NCBI GenBank assembly: GCA_003963115.1
Contig: RXJQ01000010.1
Location: forward strand, 84,884 to 148,883
From: Burkholderiales bacterium
Lineage (GTDB): Bacteria; Pseudomonadota; Gammaproteobacteria; Burkholderiales; Burkholderiaceae_C
Reading direction: 5' to 3'
Length of the DNA: 64,000 nt
Shown piece by piece: positions 20,201-29,728 of this stretch. Positions within the stretch are counted from its first letter, which is position 1; the number at the start of each line of letters is the position of its first letter. Made by a program: the position numbers and the translations under genes. The notes beneath the pieces are model-generated. The model was not told the DNA's origin, did no database searches, and worked only from the letters and a program-made list of their open reading frames with translations.

Positions 20201-21334
20201 GTGACACGCGCTGTTCATCTGCCATCGTTGGACGGCATCCGTGGCCTGGCCATTCTGCTGGTGATCGCGCACAACGTGCAGATGCTTGATGCGCCGCAGA
20301 TGCATGGCGCCGTGGCACTGACCCAGTTCCTGCTGAACTTCGGCTGGATCGGTGTGCCGCTGTTCTTCGTGCTCAGCGGCTTTCTGATCACCGGCATCCT
20401 GCTCGATGGCATGGGCCAGGCTCACGGGCTGCGCCACTTCATTGTCCGGCGGGCCCTGCGGATCTTTCCGCTGTACTACGGCGCCCTTTTCCTGATCTTC
20501 GTGCTGCTGCCCTTCATCGGCATGCAGCCCGAGATGTACCGGGCCCAGGCGCCCTATCAGGTCTGGCTGTGGACCTATCTGTCGAACTGGACAGATGCCA
20601 TGGGCATCGGCCCGATGAACCTGCCCCATTTCTGGACCCTGGCCGTGGAGGAGCAGTTCTACTTGTTCTGGCCCTTGCTGGTCTACGCCCTGCGCAACAA
20701 GGGCCGCATCGCCATCGCCTGCGTGCTGATCGCCATCGCGGCTCCGATTTGCCGCTATGTGCTGTTCACCAAAGGCTACAGCACTTACATCGTCTACGAG
20801 TGGACCATCTGCCGTGTCGACTCACTGGCGATTGGCAGTCTGGCCGCCCTCATCTGGCGCATGTCGCAAGCCTCGGCCTGGGTGAAGGCCCATGCGCTGA
20901 AGCTGGGGCTGGCCACGTTGGGTTTGGTCGCAGCAGGCTTCCTGTGGACGCACGCCTACCCGCGCCTTTCGCTGCACGGCATGGTCGAGGGCTATTCGAT
21001 CCTGGCCATTGCCTTTGCTGTGGCCATCTACGCGGCGGCCAAGCATGACGGCCACGGTAGTCAGACTCGCACGCCACGGTGGCATCGCCTCTTGTGCCTG
21101 TCACCGCTGCAAAAGGTGGGCAAGTACAGCTATGGCATGTACGTGATCCACAAGCCATTGCACGATCTGTTCAGCCAGACTGTACTAACCCGCCTGGGCA
21201 TCCAGACCTCGGGCCACATCTTCAATGCCTGCCTGCACTATGTGGGCCTGAGCCTGGTCACATTCGCCCTGGCCTGGCTCTCGTACAACCTCTATGAGGT
21301 GCACTTCCTGCGGCTCAAGCGGCACTTTGCCTGA
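20201..21334 (+). CDS. Acyltransferase family 3 membrane protein (OafA/YrhL type)
   Basis: The 377-residue protein starts with the family motif LPSLDGIRGLAILLVIAHN on the first membrane helix and continues with about ten hydrophobic segments. FWTLAVEEQFYLFWPLLVY is the classical second motif of acyltransferase 3, with the conserved Glu-Glu-Gln-Phe-Tyr. Such proteins O-acetylate lipopolysaccharide, peptidoglycan or other glycans; the substrate here is unknown. It uses a GTG start at 20201, supported by CGGAG at 20188-20192 eight bases upstream. Confidence 0.88.
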   Translation: MTRAVHLPSLDGIRGLAILLVIAHNVQMLDAPQMHGAVALTQFLLNFGWIGVPLFFVLSGFLITGILLDGMGQAHGLRHFIVRRALRIFPLYYGALFLIFVLLPFIGMQPEMYRAQAPYQVWLWTYLSNWTDAMGIGPMNLPHFWTLAVEEQFYLFWPLLVYALRNKGRIAIACVLIAIAAPICRYVLFTKGYSTYIVYEWTICRVDSLAIGSLAALIWRMSQASAWVKAHALKLGLATLGLVAAGFLWTHAYPRLSLHGMVEGYSILAIAFAVAIYAAAKHDGHGSQTRTPRWHRLLCLSPLQKVGKYSYGMYVIHKPLHDLFSQTVLTRLGIQTSGHIFNACLHYVGLSLVTFALAWLSYNLYEVHFLRLKRHFA

Positions 21335-21350
21335 TCCGCATGGCCTGAAC

Positions 21351-22463
21351 TCAGGTCAGCGAGGTGTCCACCACCCGGCGTTCCTCGCTGAGGTACTCCT
21401 TGGACTGCATCTCGTTGAGACGCGACACCGTGCGTGGGAACTCGTGCGACATCGGCCCTTCGGTGTAGAGCGCCTCGGGCGCCACCTCGGCCGAGATCAC
21501 CAGCTTGCACTTGCGGTCGTAGAGCACGTCGACCAGCCAGGTGAAGCGCCGGGCCTCGGAGGCCATGCGCACGGGCATGTGCGGCACGTCCGACAGCATC
21601 ACCGTGTGGAAGCGCGAGGCCAGCTCCAGGTAATCGTTCTGTGAGCGCGGCCCGCCACACAGTGTCTGGAAGTCGAACCACACCACACCGCCTGCGCGGC
21701 GCTTGGCCTTGAGCACGCGGTACTCGATGTGCAGCTCGGGGTCTTCGTCAGCGGTTTCGGCCAGCTTGCTGAAGATGTCGCCCATCTCCTTGGCCGTGTC
21801 GTCGTTGAGCGGCGTCAGGTAGAGATTGGTCAGCTCCAGCGTGCGGCGGCGGTAGTCGGTGCCGCTGTCCACATTGACCACCTCCAGTTGGCTCTTGAGC
21901 AGCTCGATGGCCGGCAGGATGCGGTCGCGGTGCAAGCCGTTGGGATAGAGCGCATCAGGGTGGAAGTTGGACGTGGTGATGATGCTCATGCGGTTGCGGA
22001 ACATCGCATCCAGCAGCCTGTAGAGGATCATCGCGTCCGTCACGTCGGCGACATGGAACTCGTCGAAACAGATCAGCCGGTGCTTGCGCGACATGCGCTG
22101 GGCCAGCACCTCCAGCGGATCCTGCACGCCTTTGAGCTCATGCAGCTGGCGATGCACCTCACGCATGAACTCGTGAAAGTGCAGGCGCGTCTTGCGCTGC
22201 AAGGGAACAGCCTGGAAGAAGCAGTCCATGATGAAGCTCTTGCCCCGCCCCACCCCGCCGTACATGTAGACGCCCTTGGGCAGATCGGGGTAGCGCAGCA
22301 TCTTGGTCAAGGCATTGGAGCGTTGACGCTTGTAGCCCGTCCACTCATCCTGGCAGCGCTGCAGGGCCGCGATGCCCTTGAGCTGTGCGGCATCAGCCTT
22401 GTAGCCCCGCTCGGCCAGGCTCTTTTGGTACAGGTCGGTGACGGAGATCGCGGACGCAGGCAT
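21351..22463 (-). CDS. zapE: Cell division protein ZapE, AFG1-like ATPase
   Basis: The 370-residue AAA-type ATPase has Walker A GGVGRGKSF, Walker B RLICFDEFHV, the sensor region IITTSNFHPDALYPNGLHR, and the family-specific AFG1 segment VWFDFQTLCGGPRSQNDYLE (residue string shortened). ZapE in E. coli joins the Z-ring late in division and destabilises FtsZ polymers. It lies downstream of lpdA on the same strand but is separated from it by a hairpin terminator at 22484-22510, so it is probably transcribed on its own. No strong ribosome binding site is visible before the ATG at 22463. Confidence 0.92.
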   Translation of the reverse strand: MPASAISVTDLYQKSLAERGYKADAAQLKGIAALQRCQDEWTGYKRQRSNALTKMLRYPDLPKGVYMYGGVGRGKSFIMDCFFQAVPLQRKTRLHFHEFMREVHRQLHELKGVQDPLEVLAQRMSRKHRLICFDEFHVADVTDAMILYRLLDAMFRNRMSIITTSNFHPDALYPNGLHRDRILPAIELLKSQLEVVNVDSGTDYRRRTLELTNLYLTPLNDDTAKEMGDIFSKLAETADEDPELHIEYRVLKAKRRAGGVVWFDFQTLCGGPRSQNDYLELASRFHTVMLSDVPHMPVRMASEARRFTWLVDVLYDRKCKLVISAEVAPEALYTEGPMSHEFPRTVSRLNEMQSKEYLSEERRVVDTSLT

Positions 22464-22483
22464 ACGACAATGTGAAAAGCCAA

Positions 22484-22510
22484 GAAAAAGGGGCAGCCCG
22501 GCCGCCCCTT
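22484..22510 (-). terminator. Rho-independent terminator downstream of lpdA
   Basis: AAGGGGC at 22488-22494 pairs with GCCCCTT at 22504-22510 around a nine-base loop. Read on the minus strand the stem is followed by a T-rich run (complement of the A-rich 22483-22489). It lies between the lpdA stop and the zapE start and would end the odhA-odhB-lpdA transcript. Confidence 0.8.
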
Positions 22511-22533
22511 GTTTTGAGAAGCTTGCGCCAGAC

Positions 22534-23964
22534 TCAGAAGTTTAAGGTGCGCTTGTCCACCGCCAGAGCGGCTTCCTTGGTCGACTCACTCAAACTGGGG
22601 TGGGCATGGCAAATGCGGGCGATGTCTTCCGCGCTGGCCTTGAAGGCCATGGCCACGCAGGCTTCGGCGATCAGCTCGCTGGCGAACGGCCCAATGATGT
22701 GGACACCCAGGATTTCGTCGGTCGTGGCATCGGCCAGGAACTTGACGAAGCCGGTCGTGTCACCCAAGGCACGGGCGCGACCATTGGCAATGAAGGGGAA
22801 GGAACCAGCCTTGTAGGGCCGTCCTTCCGCTTTCAACGCCTGTTCGGTTTTGCCGACCCAGGCGATCTCCGGGCTGGTGTAGATCACCCAGGGAATCAGG
22901 TTGAAATCGACGTGCCCATGCTGGCCGGCAATGCGCTCGGCCACGGCCACGCCTTCTTCTTCGGCCTTGTGCGCCAGCATGGGGCCACGCACCACGTCAC
23001 CGATGGCCCACACATTGGGCAGGTTGGTCTTGCAGTCGTCGTCCACCAGGATGGCGCCGCGCTCGTCGAGCTTGAGGCCGACAGCCTCTGTGTTCAGGCC
23101 AATGGTGTTGGGCACGCGGCCGATGGACACAATGAGCTTGTCCACATCGAGCTTTTGCTCTTCGCCCTTGGCATTGGCGTAGCTCACGCTCACGCCCTTC
23201 TTGCCGGTCTTGACCTCGCCGATCTTCACACCCAGCTCGATCTTCAGACCTTGCTTGACAAAGAGCTTGTGGGCCTCCTTGGCCACCTGCTCGTCCACCG
23301 CGCCCAGAAAGGTTGGCAAGGCTTCGAGCACGGTCACCTCGGCACCCAGGCGGCGCCACACCGAGCCCATCTCCAGCCCGATCACGCCGGAGCCGATCAC
23401 ACCGAGCTTGGCGGGCACATCGCCGATGGCCAGTGCGCCATCATTGGAAAGAATCAGCTTTTCATCGAAGGCTGCGCCAGGTAGTTGGCGTGCGTTCGAG
23501 CCTGTGGCCACGATGATGTGCTTGCCCACCAGGGTCTCGGGCTTGTCGCCGGCCACGGCGATCTCATAGCCGCCATCGGTCGTCTTCACGAAAGCGCCAC
23601 GGCCATGGAAGAAGCTCACCTTGTTCTTCTTGAACAGGTAGAGGATGCCGTCGTTGTTCTGTTTGACGACCGTGTCCTTGCGGCCGATCATCTTGGCCAC
23701 GTCCATCTTCAGGCCTTCGACGGTGATGCCGTGGTCCGCGAAGTGATGCGCAGCCTGCTCATAGTGCTCGGACGATTGCAGCAGCGCCTTGGACGGGATG
23801 CAGCCCACGTTGGTGCAGGTGCCGCCAGGTGCGGGGCCACCCTTGGCGTTCTTCCATTCGTCGATACAGGCCGCCTTGAAGCCCAGTTGCGCCGCGCGAA
23901 TGGCAGCGATGTAGCCGCCAGGGCCGCCGCCGATGACGATGACGTCGAATTGATTGGTGGACAT
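22534..23964 (-). CDS. lpdA: Dihydrolipoyl dehydrogenase, E3 of 2-oxoglutarate dehydrogenase
   Basis: The 476-residue flavoprotein reoxidises dihydrolipoyl groups with NAD+. Motifs: FAD-binding [17 protein letters not shown], the redox disulfide [19 protein letters not shown]-binding [17 protein letters not shown], second FAD contact [19 protein letters not shown], and the C-terminal His-Glu pair in [11 protein letters not shown]. It is the third enzyme gene after odhA and odhB on the minus strand and so very likely serves that complex. A small PspC-domain gene sits between odhB and it. Confidence 0.95.
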   Translation of the reverse strand: MSTNQFDVIVIGGGPGGYIAAIRAAQLGFKAACIDEWKNAKGGPAPGGTCTNVGCIPSKALLQSSEHYEQAAHHFADHGITVEGLKMDVAKMIGRKDTVVKQNNDGILYLFKKNKVSFFHGRGAFVKTTDGGYEIAVAGDKPETLVGKHIIVATGSNARQLPGAAFDEKLILSNDGALAIGDVPAKLGVIGSGVIGLEMGSVWRRLGAEVTVLEALPTFLGAVDEQVAKEAHKLFVKQGLKIELGVKIGEVKTGKKGVSVSYANAKGEEQKLDVDKLIVSIGRVPNTIGLNTEAVGLKLDERGAILVDDDCKTNLPNVWAIGDVVRGPMLAHKAEEEGVAVAERIAGQHGHVDFNLIPWVIYTSPEIAWVGKTEQALKAEGRPYKAGSFPFIANGRARALGDTTGFVKFLADATTDEILGVHIIGPFASELIAEACVAMAFKASAEDIARICHAHPSLSESTKEAALAVDKRTLNF

Positions 23965-24010
23965 GGGTGTCGATCCGCTTGTTGTGCCGTGTTGGTGTGC
24001 CCGGTATCAG

Positions 24011-24346
24011 TCAGTCGTCGGGTACGAAGATCCACAGCAGGATGTAGAGCAATAAGCCTGTGCCCCAGAGCATGAACATGGCCGCGAAGATCAGCCGCCA
24101 GACCCAGGACTCCATCCTGGTCAGCCTCGCGATCCCACCACATACGCCACCCAGCCAGCGGTCGTCTCGTGAACGACGCAGCTGGCTGACCTGGAGGCTG
24201 TCGGAGTCGCCGGCCGGTAAGCCGTCGCCCGACGGGGGCATGGGGTTGTGGATCAGACGCGATTTGATCTGCTGGAACTCGTCATCGCTGAGCACGCCAC
24301 GTTCGTGCAGCGCGGCGATGCGTTCGAGTTCGTCAGCAAGAGACAT
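24011..24346 (-). CDS. SHOCT-like / PspC domain small membrane protein
   Basis: A 111-residue protein. The N-terminal 35 residues, MSLADELERIAALHERGVLSDDEFQQIKSRL (shortened in part), form the SHOCT short helical motif, in which a Leu-rich helix is followed by G-x-L-[ST]-x-x-E-[FY]. After a polar linker comes a PspC-like domain: RWLGGVCGGIARLTRMESWVWRLIF with a C-terminal membrane helix ending LLLYILLWIFVPDD. PspC domains occur in envelope-stress proteins. Its place between odhB and lpdA, on the same strand with short gaps, is unusual. The ATG at 24346 is preferred over an upstream in-frame ATG at 24424, as the domain begins there. Confidence 0.75.
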   Translation of the reverse strand: MSLADELERIAALHERGVLSDDEFQQIKSRLIHNPMPPSGDGLPAGDSDSLQVSQLRRSRDDRWLGGVCGGIARLTRMESWVWRLIFAAMFMLWGTGLLLYILLWIFVPDD

Positions 24347-24438
24347 GGTGCTTGGATTCCTGTCGAGCCGGCATGGGGCTTTGCAAGTCCGGAGCGGGCC
24401 CTTGTGAGGCCCGCCCGGCCGCAAAAATCAGTGTTGAA

Positions 24439-25725
24439 TCAGATGTCGAACAGCAGGCGTGCCGGGTCTTCCAGCGCTTCCTTCATCGCGACCAGGCCCA
24501 GCACGGCTTCGCGGCCGTCGATGATGCGGTGGTCGTAGGACATGGCCAGGTAGTTGATCGGACGGATCACGATTTGCCCGTTCTCGACCACGGCACGATC
24601 CTTGGTGGCGTGCACGCCCAGGATGGCCGACTGCGGCGGGTTGATGATGGGCGTGGAAAGCATCGAGCCAAAGACCCCGCCGTTGGAAATCGAGAAGGTA
24701 CCACCGGTCAGGTCGTCCAGACCCAGCTTGCCGTCACGGGCCTTGACACCGAAGTCGGCAATCTTCTTTTCGATCTCGGCGAAAGTCATCTGGTCGACGT
24801 TGCGCAGCACCGGCACCACCAGGCCACGGGGCGAACCCACGGCCACGCCGATGTCGAAGTAGCCGTGGTAGACGATGTCGTTGCCGTCCACCGAGGCGTT
24901 CAGCACGGGGTACTTCTTGAGCGCATGCACGGCCGCCTTGACGAAGAAGCTCATGAAGCCCAGCTTGACGCCGTGCTCCTTCTCGAACTTCTCCTGGAAC
25001 TTCTTGCGCATCTCCATCACCGGCGCCATGTTCACCTCGTTGAACGTGGTCAGGATGGCATTGGTGGCCTGCGATTGCAGTAGCCGTTCGGCCACGCGGG
25101 CGCGCAGGCGGCTCATCGGCACGCGCTGCTCGGGGCGATCGTTCAGGTTCAAGCCGGTGCTGGGCGCCTGCACGACGGGCAAGGCCGAGGTGGGCACGCC
25201 CGTCGGGATGGCGGGCGCGGCCGGCGCGGCTGCGGCAGGCTTGGTTGCAGAGGCAGCACCAGTGGCCACGGCGGCCAGCACATCGCCCTTGGTGACGCGG
25301 CCATCCTTGCCTGTGCCGGCCACCTGGGCGGTGCTCAGGTTGTTGTCGGCCAACAGCTTGGCTGCGGCGGGCATGGCCACATCGGCCTTGCTGCCACCGC
25401 TTGCAGCGGCCGCTGCCGGTACGGGGGGCGTCGCGGCAGGTGCCGGCACGGCCTTGACTTCCAGCGGGCTCACAGCCGTGGCGCCTTCGGTGTCGATGCG
25501 CGCGATGACCTCGTCGCTCACCACCGTGTCACCGTCATTCCTGACGAGCTGGGCCAGCACGCCGGCAGCGGGTGCCGGCACTTCGAGCACGACCTTGTCG
25601 GTTTCGATCTCGATGAGGATTTCGTCGGCCGCGACGGCTTCGCCGGGCTTTTTCTTCCACTGCAGCAGGGTGGCTTCCGCCACCGACTCGGACAACTGGG
25701 GAACCTTGACGTCAATGATTGCCAT
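24439..25725 (-). CDS. odhB: Dihydrolipoyl succinyltransferase, E2 of 2-oxoglutarate dehydrogenase
   Basis: A 428-residue E2 enzyme of the TCA cycle. It has one N-terminal lipoyl domain with the lipoyl-lysine in [17 protein letters not shown] (Lys near residue 43), an Ala/Pro-rich linker, a peripheral E3-binding domain around [19 protein letters not shown], a second Ala/Pro-rich linker, and the acyltransferase core ending with the catalytic [13 protein letters not shown] (His and Asp). [10 protein letters not shown] and [12 protein letters not shown] are typical for the succinyl-specific form. It lies 107 bases downstream of odhA on the same strand. Confidence 0.95.
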   Translation of the reverse strand: MAIIDVKVPQLSESVAEATLLQWKKKPGEAVAADEILIEIETDKVVLEVPAPAAGVLAQLVRNDGDTVVSDEVIARIDTEGATAVSPLEVKAVPAPAATPPVPAAAAASGGSKADVAMPAAAKLLADNNLSTAQVAGTGKDGRVTKGDVLAAVATGAASATKPAAAAPAAPAIPTGVPTSALPVVQAPSTGLNLNDRPEQRVPMSRLRARVAERLLQSQATNAILTTFNEVNMAPVMEMRKKFQEKFEKEHGVKLGFMSFFVKAAVHALKKYPVLNASVDGNDIVYHGYFDIGVAVGSPRGLVVPVLRNVDQMTFAEIEKKIADFGVKARDGKLGLDDLTGGTFSISNGGVFGSMLSTPIINPPQSAILGVHATKDRAVVENGQIVIRPINYLAMSYDHRIIDGREAVLGLVAMKEALEDPARLLFDI

Positions 25726-25832
25726 GATGTGTATCTCCGGGCACCACGCTCGCCGCTCACCGGCCAGGTTGACGAGCGCAAAGCGCGGGTCGAACCTGGA
25801 CAGTCAGGGCGTCACACAGTGGCGCCTCAACG

Positions 25833-28691
25833 TTATTTGGTGAGAACGAAGCCTTTGAGCTTGGCGAAAGCCTGGTCCAGCAAAGCCTTTTGCTGTTCCT
25901 GGTGCAGGTGGGCGTAACCCACGGCCGGAGAAGCAGACGCGGGACGGCCCGCATAACCCAGCTTCTGACCATCCACCATGTTCTCGTGCACGTAATGCTG
26001 CACGAAGAACCAGGCGCCCTGGTTTTGCGGCTCGTCCTGGCACCACACCAGATCCGTGAGGCCAGGGTACTTCTTCACCTCGGCAGCGAAGGCCTTGTGC
26101 GGGAAGGGGTACAACTGCTCGACACGGACGACGACGGTATCGAAAGCCTTCTTCTCGGCGCGCTTCTTCACCAGGTCGTAGTAGACCTTGCCCGAGCAGC
26201 AGATCATGCGCTTGACCTTGCTGTTGTCGATGCTCTCGTCCACCTCGCCGATCACAGTACGGAACTCGCCGCGCGTGAACTCGGTCAAGGGTGAGGTCGC
26301 ATCCTTGTTACGCAACAGCGACTTGGGCGTCATGATGACCAGCGGCTTGCGGAACATGCGCACCATCTGGCGACGCAACACGTGGAAGATCTGCGAAGCC
26401 GAGGTCGGCTGCACGATCTGCATGTTGTTGTCCGCAGCCAGCTGCATGAAGCGCTCCAGGCGGGCCGAGCTGTGCTCTGGGCCTTGGCCTTCATAACCGT
26501 GCGGCAGCATCAGCGTCAGGCCATTGGCACGGCCCCACTTTACTTCACCGGCGGCGATGAACTGGTCGATCACCACCTGGGCGCCGTTGGCGAAGTCGCC
26601 GAACTGCGCTTCCCAGATGACCAGGCTGTTGGGGTCGGAGCCGGCGTAGCCATACTCGAAACCCAGCACGGCCTCTTCCGACAGGATGGAGTCGATGACC
26701 ACATACGGGGCCTGGTTCTCGGCGACGTGCTGCAGCGGCACATAGGTACCGGTGTCCCACTTCTCGCGGCTCTGATCGTGCAGCACGGCGTGGCGGTGGG
26801 TGAAGGTGCCACGGCCGCAGTCTTCGCCAGACAGACGCACAGGGTAGCCCGAAGCGACCAGCGAGGCAAACGCCATGTGCTCGCCCATGCCCCAGTCGAC
26901 GTTGATCTCGCCACGGCCCATGGCGGCGCGGTCATCGATCACCTTCTGCACCAGCGGGTGCGGCTTGAAGTTGGCGGGGATGGTGGTGATGCGCTCGGCC
27001 AGGCGGCGAAACTCAGCCAGGGGCAGCGCGGTGTCGGCTGAATCCGTCCACTTCTTGCCCAGATAGGGCGTCCAGTCGACGGCGTATTTGCTCTTGTAGT
27101 TGGTCAGCACCGGGTCGACCGTGTGCTTGCCCGCTTCCATGGCGGCACGGTATTCCTTGACCATGTCGTCCGGCACATTGGCTGCGAGCGTGCCGCCGGC
27201 AGTCAGGCGGTCCGCGTACACCTTGCGGGTACCCGGGTGCTGGCCGATCTTCTTGTACATCAGCGGCTGGGTCATGGCAGGCGTGTCCTGCTCGTTGTGG
27301 CCCAGCTTGCGGAAGCAGATGATGTCGACCACCACGTCCTTGTTGAACTGCTGGCGATAGTCCAGCGCCAGTTGCGAGCACAGCACCACGGCTTCGGGAT
27401 CGTCGCCGTTCACGTGCAGCACCGGCGCTTCGATCATCTTGACCACGTCCGAGCAGTACAGCGTCGAGCGGCTGTCGCGCGGGTCGGAGGTGGTAAAGCC
27501 AATCTGGTTGTTGATGACGATGTGCACCGTGCCGCCCGTGTAGTAACCACGGGTCTGGGCCAGCGCCAATGTTTCCATCACGACGCCCTGACCGGCAAAG
27601 GCCGCGTCACCGTGCACCTGCACGGGCAGCACCTGCAAGCCCTTGTGGTCGCCACGGCGGTCCATGCGGGCCTTGACCGAACCTTCGATCACCGGGTTGA
27701 CGATTTCCAGGTGAGAAGGGTTGAAGGACAGCGACAGGTGGATGGGGCCGCCAGGCGTGGTCACGTCACTGGAGAAGCCCTGGTGGTACTTCACGTCGCC
27801 GGAAGGCAGGCTCTCGGGGGCGGTATGCTCGAACTCCGAGAACAACTCGGCGGGCTGCTTGCCCAGGGTGTTGACCAGCACGTTCAGACGGCCGCGGTGA
27901 GCCATGCCGATCACGACTTCTTGCACGCCCTTCTCGCCGGCACGCTGGATCAACTCGTCCATGGCGGCGATGAAGCTCTCGCCACCTTCGAGCGAGAAGC
28001 GCTTTTGGCCGACGTACTTGGTGTGCAGGAAGCGCTCCAGGCCTTCGGCTGCGGTGAGGCGATCCAGGATGTGCTTTTTTTCTTCGACCGAGAAGGTGGG
28101 CTTGGAGCGGATGCTTTCCAGACGCTCCTGCCACCAGCGCTTTTCGGTCGGGTCGGTGATGTGCATGTACTCGGCGCCGATGCTGCCGCAGTACGTTTCA
28201 CGCAGGGCCTGCACGATCTCGCGCAGGGTCATGTGCTCGGCCTTGGTGAAATAGGTGTTCGTGGCGCTGAACGTGATGTCCAGGTCGGACTCGGTCAGGT
28301 CGTAGAACGCGGGCTCGAGCTCAGGGATCTTGGGACGTTCCTGGCGCTTGAGGGGATCGAGGTCCGCCCAGCGGGAACCGAGGAAGCGATAGGCAGCAAT
28401 GAGCGACTGAACGTGAACCTGCTTGCGCGCCACGGCCAGATCAGCCGAGCTGGTCTTAACCATGAAGGCATTGGCCTTGGCACGCTGGGCGAACGATTCG
28501 ACCACGGGCGCGTGCGCCACATCGCGGTGATCGGTGCCATCGGCGGCGGGAACGTTCTGGAGGGCGTCGAAGTAGGACCGCCAGTTCTCTGGCACGGAAC
28601 CGGGGTTGTCGAGATAGGCCTCGTACAACTCTTCAACGTATGGGGCATTGCCCCCGAACAGGTACGAATTCGACCTGAACTGCTGCATCAT
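25833..28691 (-). CDS. odhA: 2-oxoglutarate dehydrogenase E1 component
   Basis: The 952-residue thiamine-diphosphate enzyme decarboxylates 2-oxoglutarate. The N-terminal segment SNSYLFGGNAPYVEELYEAY binds the E2 core in relatives. The core has GMAHRGRLNVLVN, GDAAFAGQGVVMETL, ThDP motif GDDPEAVV...NKDVVVDI, and the C-terminal GEDCGRGTFTHRHA and LPHGYEGQGPEHSS. The start is at the double ATG 28691/28688, with GAGGTGAGC just upstream. The open frame continues 63 codons upstream but shows no homology. It is the first gene of the odhA-odhB-PspC-lpdA cluster. Confidence 0.95.
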   Translation of the reverse strand: MMQQFRSNSYLFGGNAPYVEELYEAYLDNPGSVPENWRSYFDALQNVPAADGTDHRDVAHAPVVESFAQRAKANAFMVKTSSADLAVARKQVHVQSLIAAYRFLGSRWADLDPLKRQERPKIPELEPAFYDLTESDLDITFSATNTYFTKAEHMTLREIVQALRETYCGSIGAEYMHITDPTEKRWWQERLESIRSKPTFSVEEKKHILDRLTAAEGLERFLHTKYVGQKRFSLEGGESFIAAMDELIQRAGEKGVQEVVIGMAHRGRLNVLVNTLGKQPAELFSEFEHTAPESLPSGDVKYHQGFSSDVTTPGGPIHLSLSFNPSHLEIVNPVIEGSVKARMDRRGDHKGLQVLPVQVHGDAAFAGQGVVMETLALAQTRGYYTGGTVHIVINNQIGFTTSDPRDSRSTLYCSDVVKMIEAPVLHVNGDDPEAVVLCSQLALDYRQQFNKDVVVDIICFRKLGHNEQDTPAMTQPLMYKKIGQHPGTRKVYADRLTAGGTLAANVPDDMVKEYRAAMEAGKHTVDPVLTNYKSKYAVDWTPYLGKKWTDSADTALPLAEFRRLAERITTIPANFKPHPLVQKVIDDRAAMGRGEINVDWGMGEHMAFASLVASGYPVRLSGEDCGRGTFTHRHAVLHDQSREKWDTGTYVPLQHVAENQAPYVVIDSILSEEAVLGFEYGYAGSDPNSLVIWEAQFGDFANGAQVVIDQFIAAGEVKWGRANGLTLMLPHGYEGQGPEHSSARLERFMQLAADNNMQIVQPTSASQIFHVLRRQMVRMFRKPLVIMTPKSLLRNKDATSPLTEFTRGEFRTVIGEVDESIDNSKVKRMICCSGKVYYDLVKKRAEKKAFDTVVVRVEQLYPFPHKAFAAEVKKYPGLTDLVWCQDEPQNQGAWFFVQHYVHENMVDGQKLGYAGRPASASPAVGYAHLHQEQQKALLDQAFAKLKGFVLTK

Positions 28692-29033
28692 TTCGCTCAC
28701 CTCGCTCCCGGGTCTGCCGGGACATTGGCTGGTTGAAAAACCTTCCGCGACACGGCTTGACCGGTTGGCGGATTGCGACCCGCCTTGCTGACTGCTGAGA
28801 ATCTCAAATCCAGCAAGGGCGACGGGAAGGGCCTGATAAGAACCGGATGCAACTGTACCACCGAACCAGTGATACGCCATGGTCTGTCACGGAAATCACA
28901 GAAAGACCACGGACATTGGGCTGGCGCTTGATGAGGTCCGATCAAAGAAAAAGCCAGGCACAGGGCCTGGCTCGGATGCTGGCGTTGCCTGCGCGACACA
29001 CACAGGCGAGCGCCGGTCGATGCGGGTGGGCGA
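28692..29033. other. Gap between odhA and sodB: odhA leader and sodB terminator
   Basis: This 342-base gap holds the upstream region of odhA (minus strand) and the sodB terminator. No further gene or clear tRNA is seen. A convincing -35/-10 pair for odhA could not be picked by eye. Confidence 0.6.
28944..28972 (-). terminator. Rho-independent terminator downstream of sodB
   Basis: AGCCAGGC (28952-28959) pairs perfectly with GCCTGGCT (28965-28972) around a five-base loop. On the minus strand the stem is followed by T5-C-T3 (complement of 28944-28952). It lies 60 bases after the sodB stop. Confidence 0.88.
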
Positions 29034-29615
29034 TCAGCCGAAGTTCTTGGCGGCGAAGTCCCAGTTGACCAGGTTGTTCAGGAAGGTTTCCACGAACTTG
29101 GGACGGGCGTTGCGGTAGTCGATGTAGTAGGCGTGTTCCCACACGTCGATGGTCAGCAGCGCGGTGTCGCCGGTGGTCAGCGGGGTGCCGGCCGCGCCCG
29201 TGTTGACGATGTCAACAGAGCCATCAGCCTTCTTGACCAGCCAGGTCCAGCCCGAACCGAAGTTGCCCACGGCCGACTTGGTGAAGGCTTCTTTGAAGGC
29301 GTCGTAGCTGCCGAACTTGGCGTTGATGGCATCGGCCAGCTTGCCGGTGGGAGCGCCGCCGCCATTGGGCTTGAGGCAGTTCCAGAAGAAGGTGTGGTTC
29401 CAGATCTGGGCGGCGTTGTTGTAGATGCCACCGCTGGACTTCTTCACGATGTCTTCCAGCGACAGGCTCTCGAATTCGGTGCCGGGGATCAGGTTGTTCA
29501 GGTTGGTGACATAGGCCTGATGGTGCTTGCCGTAGTGGTATTCGAAGGTTTCCTTCGACATGTGAGGGGCCAGCGCGTCTTGCGCGAACGGCAGAGGAGG
29601 AAGCGTGTGTGCCAT
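29034..29615 (-). CDS. sodB: Superoxide dismutase, Fe type
   Basis: The 193-residue enzyme converts superoxide to peroxide and oxygen. Metal ligands are visible: His in [12 protein letters not shown], His in NHTFFWNCL, and Asp and His in [28 protein letters not shown] and the Gly/Gln pattern ([20 protein letters not shown]) fit iron superoxide dismutases. The start at 29615 ([19 protein letters not shown]) agrees with the family length; the open frame upstream is spurious. It has its own terminator. Confidence 0.95.
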   Translation of the reverse strand: MAHTLPPLPFAQDALAPHMSKETFEYHYGKHHQAYVTNLNNLIPGTEFESLSLEDIVKKSSGGIYNNAAQIWNHTFFWNCLKPNGGGAPTGKLADAINAKFGSYDAFKEAFTKSAVGNFGSGWTWLVKKADGSVDIVNTGAAGTPLTTGDTALLTIDVWEHAYYIDYRNARPKFVETFLNNLVNWDFAAKNFG

Positions 29616-29728
29616 GGTGCTTGTTCCTGATGAGTGTGAAGAAATTCGATCGGCGATTGTAGGCACGGCAGGCGCGCTCAAGCAGGGTATGGGGGCTTTA
29701 TCTGTCCAATCGACTGGGCCATGCGTGC

